The position numbers were made by a program, and so were the translations under genes. From assembly GCA_002409145.1 (NCBI GenBank), contig DHUL01000021.1, positions 4,568 through 43,659 on the forward strand: a stretch of DNA of 39,092 nt. Reading direction: 5' to 3'. This document shows positions 9,053-15,861 of the stretch, piece by piece; the first letter of the stretch is position 1; each line of letters opens with the position of its first letter. The notes beneath the pieces are model-generated. The model was given only the letters and a program-made list of their open reading frames with translations, made no database searches and was not told where the DNA came from. This DNA is from Bacteroidales bacterium UBA5235. Its GTDB lineage: Bacteria; Bacteroidota; Bacteroidia; Bacteroidales; VadinHA17.

Positions 9053-9400
9053 TCAGAATATTTTTTCCTTGATGCGTGCCTTCTTGCCGGTCAGGTTCCT
9101 GAGGTAGAAAATACGCGCCCTGCGTACCTTACCATATTTGTTGACCTCAACCTTGTCAATGAATGGTGATGCAACCGGGAAAATCCTTTCAACTCCGATG
9201 TTTCCTGACATTTTGCGGACGGTGAATGTAGCTGTCACTCCTGCTCCTGATCTCTGGATAACAACACCACGATACTGCTGTATCCTCTCCTTGTTACCTT
9301 CCTTTATCTTATAGTGTACCGTTACCGTGTCACCTGCCCTGAATTTCGGAAACTCGACTCCGGAGGCAAACTCTTTTTCTACTACTTTCATTAAGTCCAT
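9053..9400 (-). CDS. rplS: 50S ribosomal protein L19
   Basis: 115 residues, the usual length for bL19. Diagnostic segments are FRAGDTVTVHYKIKEGNKERIQ near residues 21-42, YRGVVIQRSGAG, ERIFPVASPFIDKVEV and a basic tail with VRRARIFYLRNLTGKKARIKE. bL19 is a 50S protein at the interface with the 30S subunit. In many bacteria rplS follows trmD, but here it stands alone with its own consensus promoter (9444-9476) and terminator. The start MDLMKVVEKEF fits the family's short N-terminus. Confidence 0.97.
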   Translation of the reverse strand: MDLMKVVEKEFASGVEFPKFRAGDTVTVHYKIKEGNKERIQQYRGVVIQRSGAGVTATFTVRKMSGNIGVERIFPVASPFIDKVEVNKYGKVRRARIFYLRNLTGKKARIKEKIF

Positions 9401-9443
9401 CGCGCAAATATGTTTATAATACCTTCTCTTTTAAAACAGGTCG

Positions 9444-9476
9444 CAAAGGTAGAAATAATTTTTTATTATCTGCAAA
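9444..9476 (-). promoter_or_regulatory. Consensus promoter of rplS
   Basis: On the minus strand TTTG (9473-9476), a 21-base spacer and TACCTTTG (9444-9451) match the Bacteroidota -33/-7 consensus. The leader would be about 35-40 bases. Confidence 0.75.
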
Positions 9477-9501
9477 ATATTTATTGCAATGGCAGTAAAT
9501 A

Positions 9502-11217
9502 TCAGTGTCCTGCGCTGTCAGGCATCTTTAGCTTATCTCCTGCATCAATTGCTATTCTCATCAGCCATTCCTGGGGATACCCCGGCTGTTTTACATCCGG
9601 AGCTATATATTTGTAGCCTTCCGGCACCGGTTTGCGGGTCTTGATGTTGCCATCCATGTACTTGGTAAACAGAAACATGTAAAGTTCCCTCCACTCTTTC
9701 ACGGTATTGTTGCCTGCATTGACGGAGTAGGCTGTTATCATCTCCGATCCCTTCTTCGCAGCTCCTTTTGCAGTGCTCTTAAACAGCTCGGCAGCTTTGG
9801 TGTCAATCTCAGAAATTTCGGCCATATATTTATGTTCAAGCTCTTTCTGCTTGGCCTGAAGCTCAGGTGTCATTACACTTGCCCGGCTGTAGACAAAATT
9901 GGTTACCTCATTGAAAACCCAGAACGCAGCATCAGCGCTGTAGGTCATCATATCACCGTTGCCAACTTTAAATGACTGTGGTACTTCAGTCATCCCACAG
10001 TACATCGGAGTATACACGGTATAGTAGGTATCATCAACACCGAACCAGATTATTCCACCTACAGGGTCGGGAAGCCAGGAACGGCTCTGGGTGACAAATG
10101 AGAATCCTGTCTGCTGGGTCGAGATGGCCCTTTCATGCAGATAGTTTTTACCGTCAACAGTCCAGCTCATGGGTCTCCATCTGACTGTGTTGGCATACGG
10201 GCCTGCACCAACGTCTTTGGTCATGTCCATGGGTGTGTTCTGGTAATAATCCCTCATCAGGCCTATTACATCTTCAAGGCTGAGCTTGTTGTCAGGTTTG
10301 ATCCAGAGAGGCATCCTGTTTTTGAGGTCGTATCCCATTGCATAGTTGAGGTAATCGCCCATAGTGCTGTTGACCTTGTTGAATCCTGACCATACGCGTG
10401 CATCGCAGAAACGTGCGGCACTGAAATCAACCGGGGCATATACATCGCTGTAGCTGAAGTTTGCATCAGTACCGTCGTACCATCCGAAGTTACGGGCAAC
10501 ATCCACTACGTCAGCAGCATATACTGTTTCGACTTCGGGATTGAAAACCTTGTCTATTTCTGCAGAGGTGATTGAAGTGGTGCCGTTGGCCAGCGGGAAA
10601 GTCTGTATTCTTGCCTGGTTGGCATGGCCTGAGATGTAACCGTCAGGAATCCTGCGGGCAACAAATGCCATTCCCTTCTTGCCGGGACCTTTTCCGATTA
10701 TCTCCATGATCCAAACTTCATTGGGATCAGATATGGAGAATGATTCGCCTGAGCTGCAGTAACCGTATTTCTCTGTAAGGCTGACAATATTATGGATAGC
10801 TTCCCTGGCGTTCTTTGCCCTCTGAAGCGTAAGGTATATAAGGCTGCCGTAATCTATTATCCCGTCAGGATTTTGAAGCTCACTGCGTCCGCCATAGGTC
10901 GTCTCTCCTATGGCCAGCTGGTACTGGTTAATGTTACCGACAACCGAATAGGTCACGGGTGCCTGTTCAATAGTGCCAAGGAATTTGCCTGAGTCCCACT
11001 CGTATACATCAACCATGGTTCCGGGTTTGTATTTCATTGCGGGCCAGAAGTAAAGCTCTCCGTACAGGACGTGTGAGTCAGCCGAGTAGGTGATCATTGT
11101 GGAACCATCTTTTGTGGCTCCCTTGGTGACCAGGAAGTTGGTGCATGCGTGGCTCTTCTCCGAAACAATGAATATCATGAGAACGAGGCTCAGCATCAGT
11201 GATGTGGTTTTCTTCAT
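9502..11217 (-). CDS. C69-family dipeptidase (Ntn hydrolase), exported
   Basis: 571 residues. The signal peptide is followed directly by CTNF at residue 25; in peptidase family C69 the nucleophile is this N-terminal Cys, exposed by processing, and cleavage at SHA-C would reveal it. Further family blocks include DGSTMITYSADSH, the GNINQYQLAIGETTYGG region, and SGESFSISDPNEVWIMEIIGKG with VARRIPDGYISGHANQARI. Family knowledge: these are broad dipeptidases (PepD type), exported in Bacteroidota. It probably acts in the periplasm or outside on short peptides. It has its own promoter, which overlaps the end of the upstream cutC gene. There is no terminator before rplS, so some read-through into rplS is possible. 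Confidence 0.9.
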   Translation of the reverse strand: MKKTTSLMLSLVLMIFIVSEKSHACTNFLVTKGATKDGSTMITYSADSHVLYGELYFWPAMKYKPGTMVDVYEWDSGKFLGTIEQAPVTYSVVGNINQYQLAIGETTYGGRSELQNPDGIIDYGSLIYLTLQRAKNAREAIHNIVSLTEKYGYCSSGESFSISDPNEVWIMEIIGKGPGKKGMAFVARRIPDGYISGHANQARIQTFPLANGTTSITSAEIDKVFNPEVETVYAADVVDVARNFGWYDGTDANFSYSDVYAPVDFSAARFCDARVWSGFNKVNSTMGDYLNYAMGYDLKNRMPLWIKPDNKLSLEDVIGLMRDYYQNTPMDMTKDVGAGPYANTVRWRPMSWTVDGKNYLHERAISTQQTGFSFVTQSRSWLPDPVGGIIWFGVDDTYYTVYTPMYCGMTEVPQSFKVGNGDMMTYSADAAFWVFNEVTNFVYSRASVMTPELQAKQKELEHKYMAEISEIDTKAAELFKSTAKGAAKKGSEMITAYSVNAGNNTVKEWRELYMFLFTKYMDGNIKTRKPVPEGYKYIAPDVKQPGYPQEWLMRIAIDAGDKLKMPDSAGH

Positions 11218-11295
11218 ATTTATTGGATTGATTTAATTTATTGTATTACAATCAATTACTGTTCCGTACCAGCTTTTTGCGGATCGGGAAGCTCT

Positions 11296-11324
11296 CAAAA
11301 ATAGCATCTTTAATTAAAAAACAA
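11296..11324 (-). promoter_or_regulatory. Promoter of the C69 dipeptidase gene
   Basis: On the minus strand TTG (11322-11324), an 18-base spacer and TATTTTTG (11296-11303) fit the Bacteroidota consensus. The -33 part lies inside the last codons of cutC. The leader would be about 70 bases. Confidence 0.65.
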
Positions 11325-12066
11325 TACCCTTTAAAATCATAATTACCGAACTGATCCGTTCGGCATCGGCGCTTTTGACAGTATACTCCGTCTGTAGCCT
11401 GGGGTCACCCATGTAGATGCCTTTTCTTCGGAAGGTCATCATGCTTTCTCTCTGACGGCGGCCTGAGAGGTGATATTCCCTGGCGCCGGTGCCTGTTGCA
11501 AGCAGGCCGATATTGTATTCGTCAATGCCTCCCCCCGCCATTATGATGATTCTTCCTGCAGCCCAAGCAATCATGCTCTTTATTAGCGGGGCGCCATCGA
11601 CGGCGCTCCTGGCCTGGCCGGAGGTGAGAACTCTCTCGGCACCGGTGGCAATGATATCCTCAATTCCTTTCCTGGCATCCCTGCAGAGGTCAAAAGCCCT
11701 GTGGAAGGTGAGACTCATCGGTGCTGCATATTCAGCCAGAAGAGCTGTTCTCTCCATGTCTATGGTTCCGTCCCTGTTGAGGATTCCGGTGACAATTCCG
11801 TCAGCACCGCACTCGCCTGCTACCTCGATGTCACGCCGCATTATACTAAACTCACTGTCACTGTAAAGGAAGTCGCCACTGCGCGGTCTGATCAGAACAT
11901 GGACCTTAATGTCTGTGTTGCGCCGTACTGCTTCTATCAGACCGGCACTCGGAGTGACGCCTCCTTCGGCAAGGGCAGAGCATAATTCTACCCTTCCTGC
12001 TCCGGCTGCTTCGGCCACAGTGGCTGACTCAACAGAGTCAACACATATTTCCACAACAAGAGACAA
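11314..12066 (-). CDS. cutC: CutC-family protein
   Basis: 250 residues, near the usual 240-250. It opens with EICVDSVESATVAEAAGAGR and continues VELCSALAEGGVTPSAGLI, then VHVLIRPRSGDFLYS, GADGIVTGILNRDGTID, MSLTFHRAFDL, ERVLTSGQ and IMAGGGI, all hallmarks of this TIM-barrel family. It was named for copper homeostasis in E. coli, but its biochemical role is unproven. The start is unusual: no in-frame ATG exists upstream or within the first residues. I take TTG at 12066; GTG at 12052-12054 (starting MEICVDS) is an alternative. The gene is divergent from the nucleotidyltransferase gene across 70 bases. Confidence 0.88.
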   Translation of the reverse strand: MSLVVEICVDSVESATVAEAAGAGRVELCSALAEGGVTPSAGLIEAVRRNTDIKVHVLIRPRSGDFLYSDSEFSIMRRDIEVAGECGADGIVTGILNRDGTIDMERTALLAEYAAPMSLTFHRAFDLCRDARKGIEDIIATGAERVLTSGQARSAVDGAPLIKSMIAWAAGRIIIMAGGGIDEYNIGLLATGTGAREYHLSGRRQRESMMTFRRKGIYMGDPRLQTEYTVKSADAERISSVIMILKGIVF

Positions 12067-12082
12067 TTCTTTTAAATGAGGC

Positions 12083-12113
12083 TTTGAAAGTACATATTAT
12101 TTAGATAATATTG
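12083..12113 (+). promoter_or_regulatory. Promoter of the nucleotidyltransferase gene
   Basis: TTTG (12083-12086), a 19-base spacer and TAATATTG (12106-12113, seven of eight consensus bases) precede the ATG at 12137 by 23 bases, giving a short leader. Confidence 0.6.
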
Positions 12114-12136
12114 TGTGATCTAAAACATTTAATCAG

Positions 12137-13036
12137 ATGAAACCTACACTAATGGTTCTTGCTGCCGGGATGGGCAGCAGATATGGCGGGAATAAACAGC
12201 TTGACCAGGTTGGGCCTTCCGGTGAAACGATAATCGACTATTCGATCTATGATGCCAAAAGGGCCGGATTTGGCAAGGTGGTATTTGTCATAAGGCGCGA
12301 CATAGAGGAACAGTTCAGGGAAACTTTTGTAAAGAGACTCAAAAATGTTATAGAGATTGATTATGTTTTCCAGGATCTCGGAAATCTTCCCGGTGGTTAC
12401 AAGGTGCCGGAGGAGCGTCAGAAACCCTGGGGCACAAGCCATGCAATTCTGGTGACGGAACCCAAAATCCACGAACCTTTCGGAGTAATCAACGCCGATG
12501 ACTACTATGGCTATGAAGCATTCAAGGTGCTGCACAGGTTCCTGACTGAGGACACCAATGACAGGAATTACTGCATAGTGGGTTACCGCCTGGGCAACAC
12601 GCTCTCTGACCATGGTCATGTCAACCGCGGGATATGCAGGGTGAGCAGTGACGGATTCCTGGAGCATATTGTGGAAACCCGGGGAATCGAAAAGAGACCT
12701 GACGGCGTTTTTGCTCCCGATGCTGGAGGTAAAGTCAATCAATATACCGGTGACGAGATTGTCTCCATGAACCTCTTCGGCTTTAAGCCGTCAGTTTACA
12801 AATACCTGAACATGGAGTTCACCAACTTCCTGAAGGAACGTATTTCTGACCCGAAAGCAGAACTGGATATCCCTACCTCTCTTGATAAATTCGTTAAGAA
12901 AGGTGAGATCACAATTCAGATTCTGAGAAGCAACAGCCACTGGTTTGGTGTGACTTACAGGGAGGACAAGCCATTTGTCGTTGACAGCATCAGGAAGATG
13001 GTTGACCAGGGATTATATCCTGAAAAATTGTTTTGA
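12137..13036 (+). CDS. Sugar-phosphate nucleotidyltransferase
   Basis: 299 residues. The N-terminus has the nucleotide-binding signature LAAGMGSRYGGNKQLDQVGP. FGVINADDYYG holds the metal-binding Asp typical of the second conserved block, and a GTSHAIL segment lies between them. The enzyme is expected to join NTP and a sugar 1-phosphate to make an NDP-sugar, in the cytoplasm; the sugar cannot be identified. Length and sequence suggest a Bacteroidota-specific subgroup rather than RmlA or GalU. It stands alone with its own promoter. Its 3' end faces the M23 peptidase gene across a region with two palindromic repeats. Confidence 0.85.
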   Translation: MKPTLMVLAAGMGSRYGGNKQLDQVGPSGETIIDYSIYDAKRAGFGKVVFVIRRDIEEQFRETFVKRLKNVIEIDYVFQDLGNLPGGYKVPEERQKPWGTSHAILVTEPKIHEPFGVINADDYYGYEAFKVLHRFLTEDTNDRNYCIVGYRLGNTLSDHGHVNRGICRVSSDGFLEHIVETRGIEKRPDGVFAPDAGGKVNQYTGDEIVSMNLFGFKPSVYKYLNMEFTNFLKERISDPKAELDIPTSLDKFVKKGEITIQILRSNSHWFGVTYREDKPFVVDSIRKMVDQGLYPEKLF

Positions 13037-13075
13037 CCCCGGGAGCAGAATATTTTGTATAAGGATGACAGTGCG

Positions 13076-13165
13076 AGGGGTCTCAGACCCCTTGTTACCT
13101 GCATTTCAGATTAATTGCCATATTATCACCGTGGCTAGGGGTCTCAGACCCCTCGTTACATGCAT
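13076..13165. repeat. Two direct copies of a palindromic repeat
   Basis: The 17-base palindrome AGGGGTCTCAGACCCCT occurs at 13076-13092 and again, identical, at 13137-13153. Each is followed by a related twelve-base tail (TGTTACCTGCAT and CGTTACATGCAT). The copies are 61 bases apart, between two convergent genes. Both could form hairpins in either transcript. There is no T-run, so they resemble REP-type elements more than terminators. Confidence 0.75.
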
Positions 13166-13190
13166 GATAGAAAAATTCGTATAAGGTTGG

Positions 13191-14906
13191 TTACCACCTG
13201 AATTCAGACCTGGTGGTCGTTTTGTTGCCGCAGTTGTCGGTAACCCGGAGCTCAAGTGTATGCTGCGTATTTCCCTTCATCCCTGACGTTCCCGGCCTGC
13301 AGATGAGCAGGTTGTTCTTGGCATCATACTCAGCAAGTATCCATTCACCGTCAACATACATCTCGTAGTTTTTTATTCCTGAGAACTCGTCGCGTATGGT
13401 TGCAGTAAACTGTGACTTCCCGGAAAGGTTAGCGCCGGTGGCGAATGACATCCTTGCTGAAGGCGGAATGGTATCAAGAGTGATGGCGTAATCTCCCAGG
13501 CTGTTCAACTCTCCGCTGACGAAGCCATAGCTGTATTGTCCACCTGCGTAAGAGACAATGCCCTTGCTGCTTATCCTGGCCAGGCATAGCTTGTTCTCAA
13601 GGCCGGCAATCAGAGTGTCAGGCCTTAGTGACAACCTGAACCTGTCATGCACGGGTACAGTCTCATTGTGCAACATATGGACAGCGGAGAGGAACCCGTT
13701 GTTGCTCTTGCGGGTTTTATAATTGAACCATAATGTATCATATAACGCCCCTGCAGGGAAATGAATCCTTATACCGTCAGCTGTGAAATCAGCTGCCTTT
13801 CCCCAGGGGATCACCTTGCTGCAGCTGATCTCTGCTGGCGGGACCGGGGGTTTTGACGCTGACCTGACCCGGAAGGTGACCCATGACCTGTTCTTTTGTA
13901 TGTCAGTAACGATGATCTTTATCTCATGTTCTGCGTCATCATTGAATTTAATGACACCCCTTCCCACGTGGCCGTCATACATTGAAAGCCTGTCACCCGG
14001 CAATATGTGCAACCTGTGCAGATATTCGCCTGAGACAGCCCGGGCTGCATAATCAATATGGGCGTTGATGTACCTGGTCTCGCTGTATGAGAAACGGTCG
14101 GCTTTAAAACTAAAGATTTTCAGTCCGTCAGCCAGTAATTCAATTGTATATACTCCGCATTTGTTGGAGCTGTTGTCAAAGGTGTCCCAGCATTTGATGC
14201 CAATTCCCACAGGGCCGAAGATTACCGGCACGGCTGTGGCTGCGATGCCGTACGATCCGTCAGACGGTACAGTTCGCAGTGAAAGGTTGCCATGGCTGCT
14301 GTTGACTGCCGAACCCCTTGTCAGGGGGTAAAGGATCACCCTGTCAATGACAGGCCGCATGCGGTCACTCACATCAAAACCGATACTGAGCGGATTGACA
14401 GGGTCCTCAGTGGCCGAGTCACGTATCTCGAAGTGCAGGTGAGGCCCTGACGAACCTCCCGAGTTGCCTGACCATGCTATTAATTCTCCACGGCCTACAG
14501 GAAACTGGTTTCGCTGTGGAAAGAGAGAGACAGTAAAGCTCTTACGGCTGTACTGCTGTTTCCTCACGTACTCCTCGATGTCTGGTCTGAAGCTCCTGAG
14601 ATGGGCATAGACTGATGAGTAACCGGATGGGTGCCGGACATACAGCGCCCTGCCAAAACCGGTAGGACTGACAGCAATACGGTAGACATAGCCTTCATCA
14701 ATTGCAAACACTTCCTTGCCCTGCACTCCGCCCGTACGGTAATCTATACCTGTATGAAAATGGTCAGCCCTCAGCTCAGCAAAGCTGGCCGACAGTGAGG
14801 GTGGTTCCCGAAGGGGGTTTACAAATGATACATTTCCGGAAGGCTGTGAACCAATGACAGTTGTGACTGTTATAGAAATGGCAAGGAGTAATATTCTTTT
14901 GTTCAT
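13191..14906 (-). CDS. M23-family metallopeptidase, exported
   Basis: 571 residues. A signal peptide covers about residues 1-20. The zinc peptidase domain sits near the N-terminus, with HFHTGID (His51 and Asp55 of the HxxxD motif) and PHLHFE (His156, His158). The long C-terminal half (about 190-571) is beta-rich and ends in an Ig-like segment with LELRVTDNCGNKT. Family knowledge: M23 enzymes cut peptide cross-links of peptidoglycan or act as regulators. Catalytic residues are intact, so it is probably active in the periplasm in wall remodelling. Its promoter is divergent from that of the coiled-coil/zapA operon, so wall remodelling and division genes sit back to back. Confidence 0.9.
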   Translation of the reverse strand: MNKRILLLAISITVTTVIGSQPSGNVSFVNPLREPPSLSASFAELRADHFHTGIDYRTGGVQGKEVFAIDEGYVYRIAVSPTGFGRALYVRHPSGYSSVYAHLRSFRPDIEEYVRKQQYSRKSFTVSLFPQRNQFPVGRGELIAWSGNSGGSSGPHLHFEIRDSATEDPVNPLSIGFDVSDRMRPVIDRVILYPLTRGSAVNSSHGNLSLRTVPSDGSYGIAATAVPVIFGPVGIGIKCWDTFDNSSNKCGVYTIELLADGLKIFSFKADRFSYSETRYINAHIDYAARAVSGEYLHRLHILPGDRLSMYDGHVGRGVIKFNDDAEHEIKIIVTDIQKNRSWVTFRVRSASKPPVPPAEISCSKVIPWGKAADFTADGIRIHFPAGALYDTLWFNYKTRKSNNGFLSAVHMLHNETVPVHDRFRLSLRPDTLIAGLENKLCLARISSKGIVSYAGGQYSYGFVSGELNSLGDYAITLDTIPPSARMSFATGANLSGKSQFTATIRDEFSGIKNYEMYVDGEWILAEYDAKNNLLICRPGTSGMKGNTQHTLELRVTDNCGNKTTTRSEFRW

Positions 14907-14922
14907 ATCGGTGTCAGTTCTG

Positions 14923-14953
14923 CAAATCTATTGTTCTGCCGGTAAAGAGCAAA
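14923..14953 (-). promoter_or_regulatory. Consensus promoter of the M23 peptidase gene
   Basis: TTTG (14950-14953), a 19-base spacer and TAGATTTG (14923-14930) are a perfect match. Only 16 bases lie between the -7 element and the ATG, so the leader is very short. Confidence 0.8.
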
Positions 14954-14969
14954 CTTAATACCGTCATTT

Positions 14970-15000
14970 TTTGAAAAAAGCGAAAAAAATGTTACCTTTG
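14970..15000 (+). promoter_or_regulatory. Consensus promoter of the coiled-coil/zapA operon
   Basis: TTTG (14970-14973), a 19-base spacer and TACCTTTG (14993-15000) are a perfect match. The ATG at 15018 is 17 bases downstream. It is back to back with the M23 promoter, with 16 bases between the two -33 elements. Confidence 0.85.
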
Positions 15001-15017
15001 TACTATAGTTGTCAGTC

Positions 15018-15311
15018 ATGAGTGTAAGGGGATATGAGGAGTATCTTTTGCTCAGGAAGTCAGTGGAAGCACTGATTGCCGAGCATGACAGGCTGGTTGA
15101 GCTGGCAGCACGGTTGAATAAAGAACTGTCAGAAACGGGGAGACAACTGGCAGCGAAAGAAGAAGAAGTAAAGGAGCTTAAGGCAAGATACGAAAGAGCT
15201 AAGTTCTCGGGAGCAATCCTGGGAAGCGGGGAGGATGCCGTTACGGCAAAGAGGAGAGTGAGTGAACTTGTGCGGGAGATAGATAAATGTATTGCTCTTT
15301 TAGACAGATAA
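15018..15311 (+). CDS. Small coiled-coil protein upstream of zapA
   Basis: 97 residues from the ATG at 15018; a TTG three codons earlier is less likely because it would leave almost no leader. From about residue 10 to 60 it is a continuous charged helix with heptad spacing (LVELAARLNKELSETGRQL), ending in a short helix VSELVREIDKCIALLD. It is the first gene of the operon, 10 bases before zapA. I do not recognise a named family. Position and shape suggest a division-associated partner of ZapA, analogous in form to ZapB, but that is inference. Small coiled-coil proteins at this place are common in Bacteroidota. Confidence 0.75.
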   Translation: MSVRGYEEYLLLRKSVEALIAEHDRLVELAARLNKELSETGRQLAAKEEEVKELKARYERAKFSGAILGSGEDAVTAKRRVSELVREIDKCIALLDR

Positions 15312-15321
15312 ATATATAACA

Positions 15322-15612
15322 ATGGATGATAAGCTATCGATCCGGGTTAATGTGGCCGACAGGTATTATCCGTTGAAGGTGGAGAGTGAGAATGAGGAAC
15401 GTATCCGGAAGGCAGCGAGGCTGATCAATGAAAAGGTGCTGCAATATAAGCAGCGCTACGTTGACAAGGACACTCAGGATTTTCTGGCGATGGCGGCCCT
15501 CCAGTACGTGATCATGCTCACTGAGATGGAAGAAAAAGAGGAGGATTCATCGCTTGGGGATGGGTTGAAGGAGCTGACTGAAATGGTCAACCTCTGTCTG
15601 TCAAAGAGATAG
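15322..15612 (+). CDS. zapA: Cell division protein ZapA
   Basis: 96 residues, the usual ZapA length. The N-terminal part reads LSIRVNVADRYYPLKVESENE, then ERIRKAARLINEKVLQYKQ and the helix FLAMAALQYVIMLTEMEEKEE. ZapA is a cytoplasmic protein that binds FtsZ and cross-links its filaments at the division ring. It lies between a coiled-coil gene and 6S RNA, followed by rny; a zapA/6S neighbourhood is also seen in E. coli and other bacteria. It is transcribed from the promoter at 14970. Confidence 0.88.
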   Translation: MDDKLSIRVNVADRYYPLKVESENEERIRKAARLINEKVLQYKQRYVDKDTQDFLAMAALQYVIMLTEMEEKEEDSSLGDGLKELTEMVNLCLSKR

Positions 15613-15639
15613 ATACGCGTTCTTTAAAATAGCAGGATA

Positions 15640-15841
15640 TTGCCCGCATTGTTTCTCTATTCATTTTGGAAACTCAACAGTTTTTACTTTGGAGATGGTC
15701 TTGGATTGCCTAGGACAGGCCTCAGCCCGGTTCGCCGGGATCATGCTTGCGCATGACATTGGAAGCCCGAAGCAAAACGGCCGCTCCAGCCATATAGATA
15801 TGGGGTTTTTTAAAAGTTGGAGGAACTCTGCGGGTTTTTTT
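15640..15841 (+). ncRNA. ssrS: 6S RNA
   Basis: The stretch folds into the 6S plan. A closing stem pairs 15643-15657 (CCCGCATTGTTTCTC) with 15820-15834 (GAGGAACTCTGCGGG), 13 of 15 positions, ending in a seven-T run that serves as terminator. A large central bubble follows. An inner stem pairs 15690-15700 with 15779-15788. The apical part has a CCCGG-TTCG-CCGGG hairpin (15726-15739) and a TCATGC-TTGC-GCATGA hairpin (15741-15756). The segments CCTCAGCC and GAAGCCCGAAGCAAAAC resemble the E. coli 6S segments CCTGAGCC and GAAGCCTTAAAAC. 6S RNA mimics an open promoter and holds the housekeeping RNA polymerase. Total length near 200 bases fits. Exact ends are uncertain. It may be processed from the zapA transcript, since no clear promoter of its own is seen. 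Confidence 0.85.
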
Positions 15842-15861
15842 ATACAACTAACAATAATTTT

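Noticed and set aside
13076..13165. CRISPR array
   Set aside because: Only two repeat units, each palindromic, with one spacer-sized gap and no cas genes nearby.
15640..15841. SRP RNA or RNase P RNA in the zapA-rny gap
   Set aside because: The SRP GGAAGGAAGCAGC-type loop and the RNase P GAGGAAAGUCC-type core are absent, while the bubble-and-stem plan and the zapA neighbourhood fit 6S.
15817..15861. Earlier TTG start for rny
   Set aside because: It lies inside the closing stem and T-run of the 6S RNA; the ATG at 15862 gives the normal membrane-anchored N-terminus and length.
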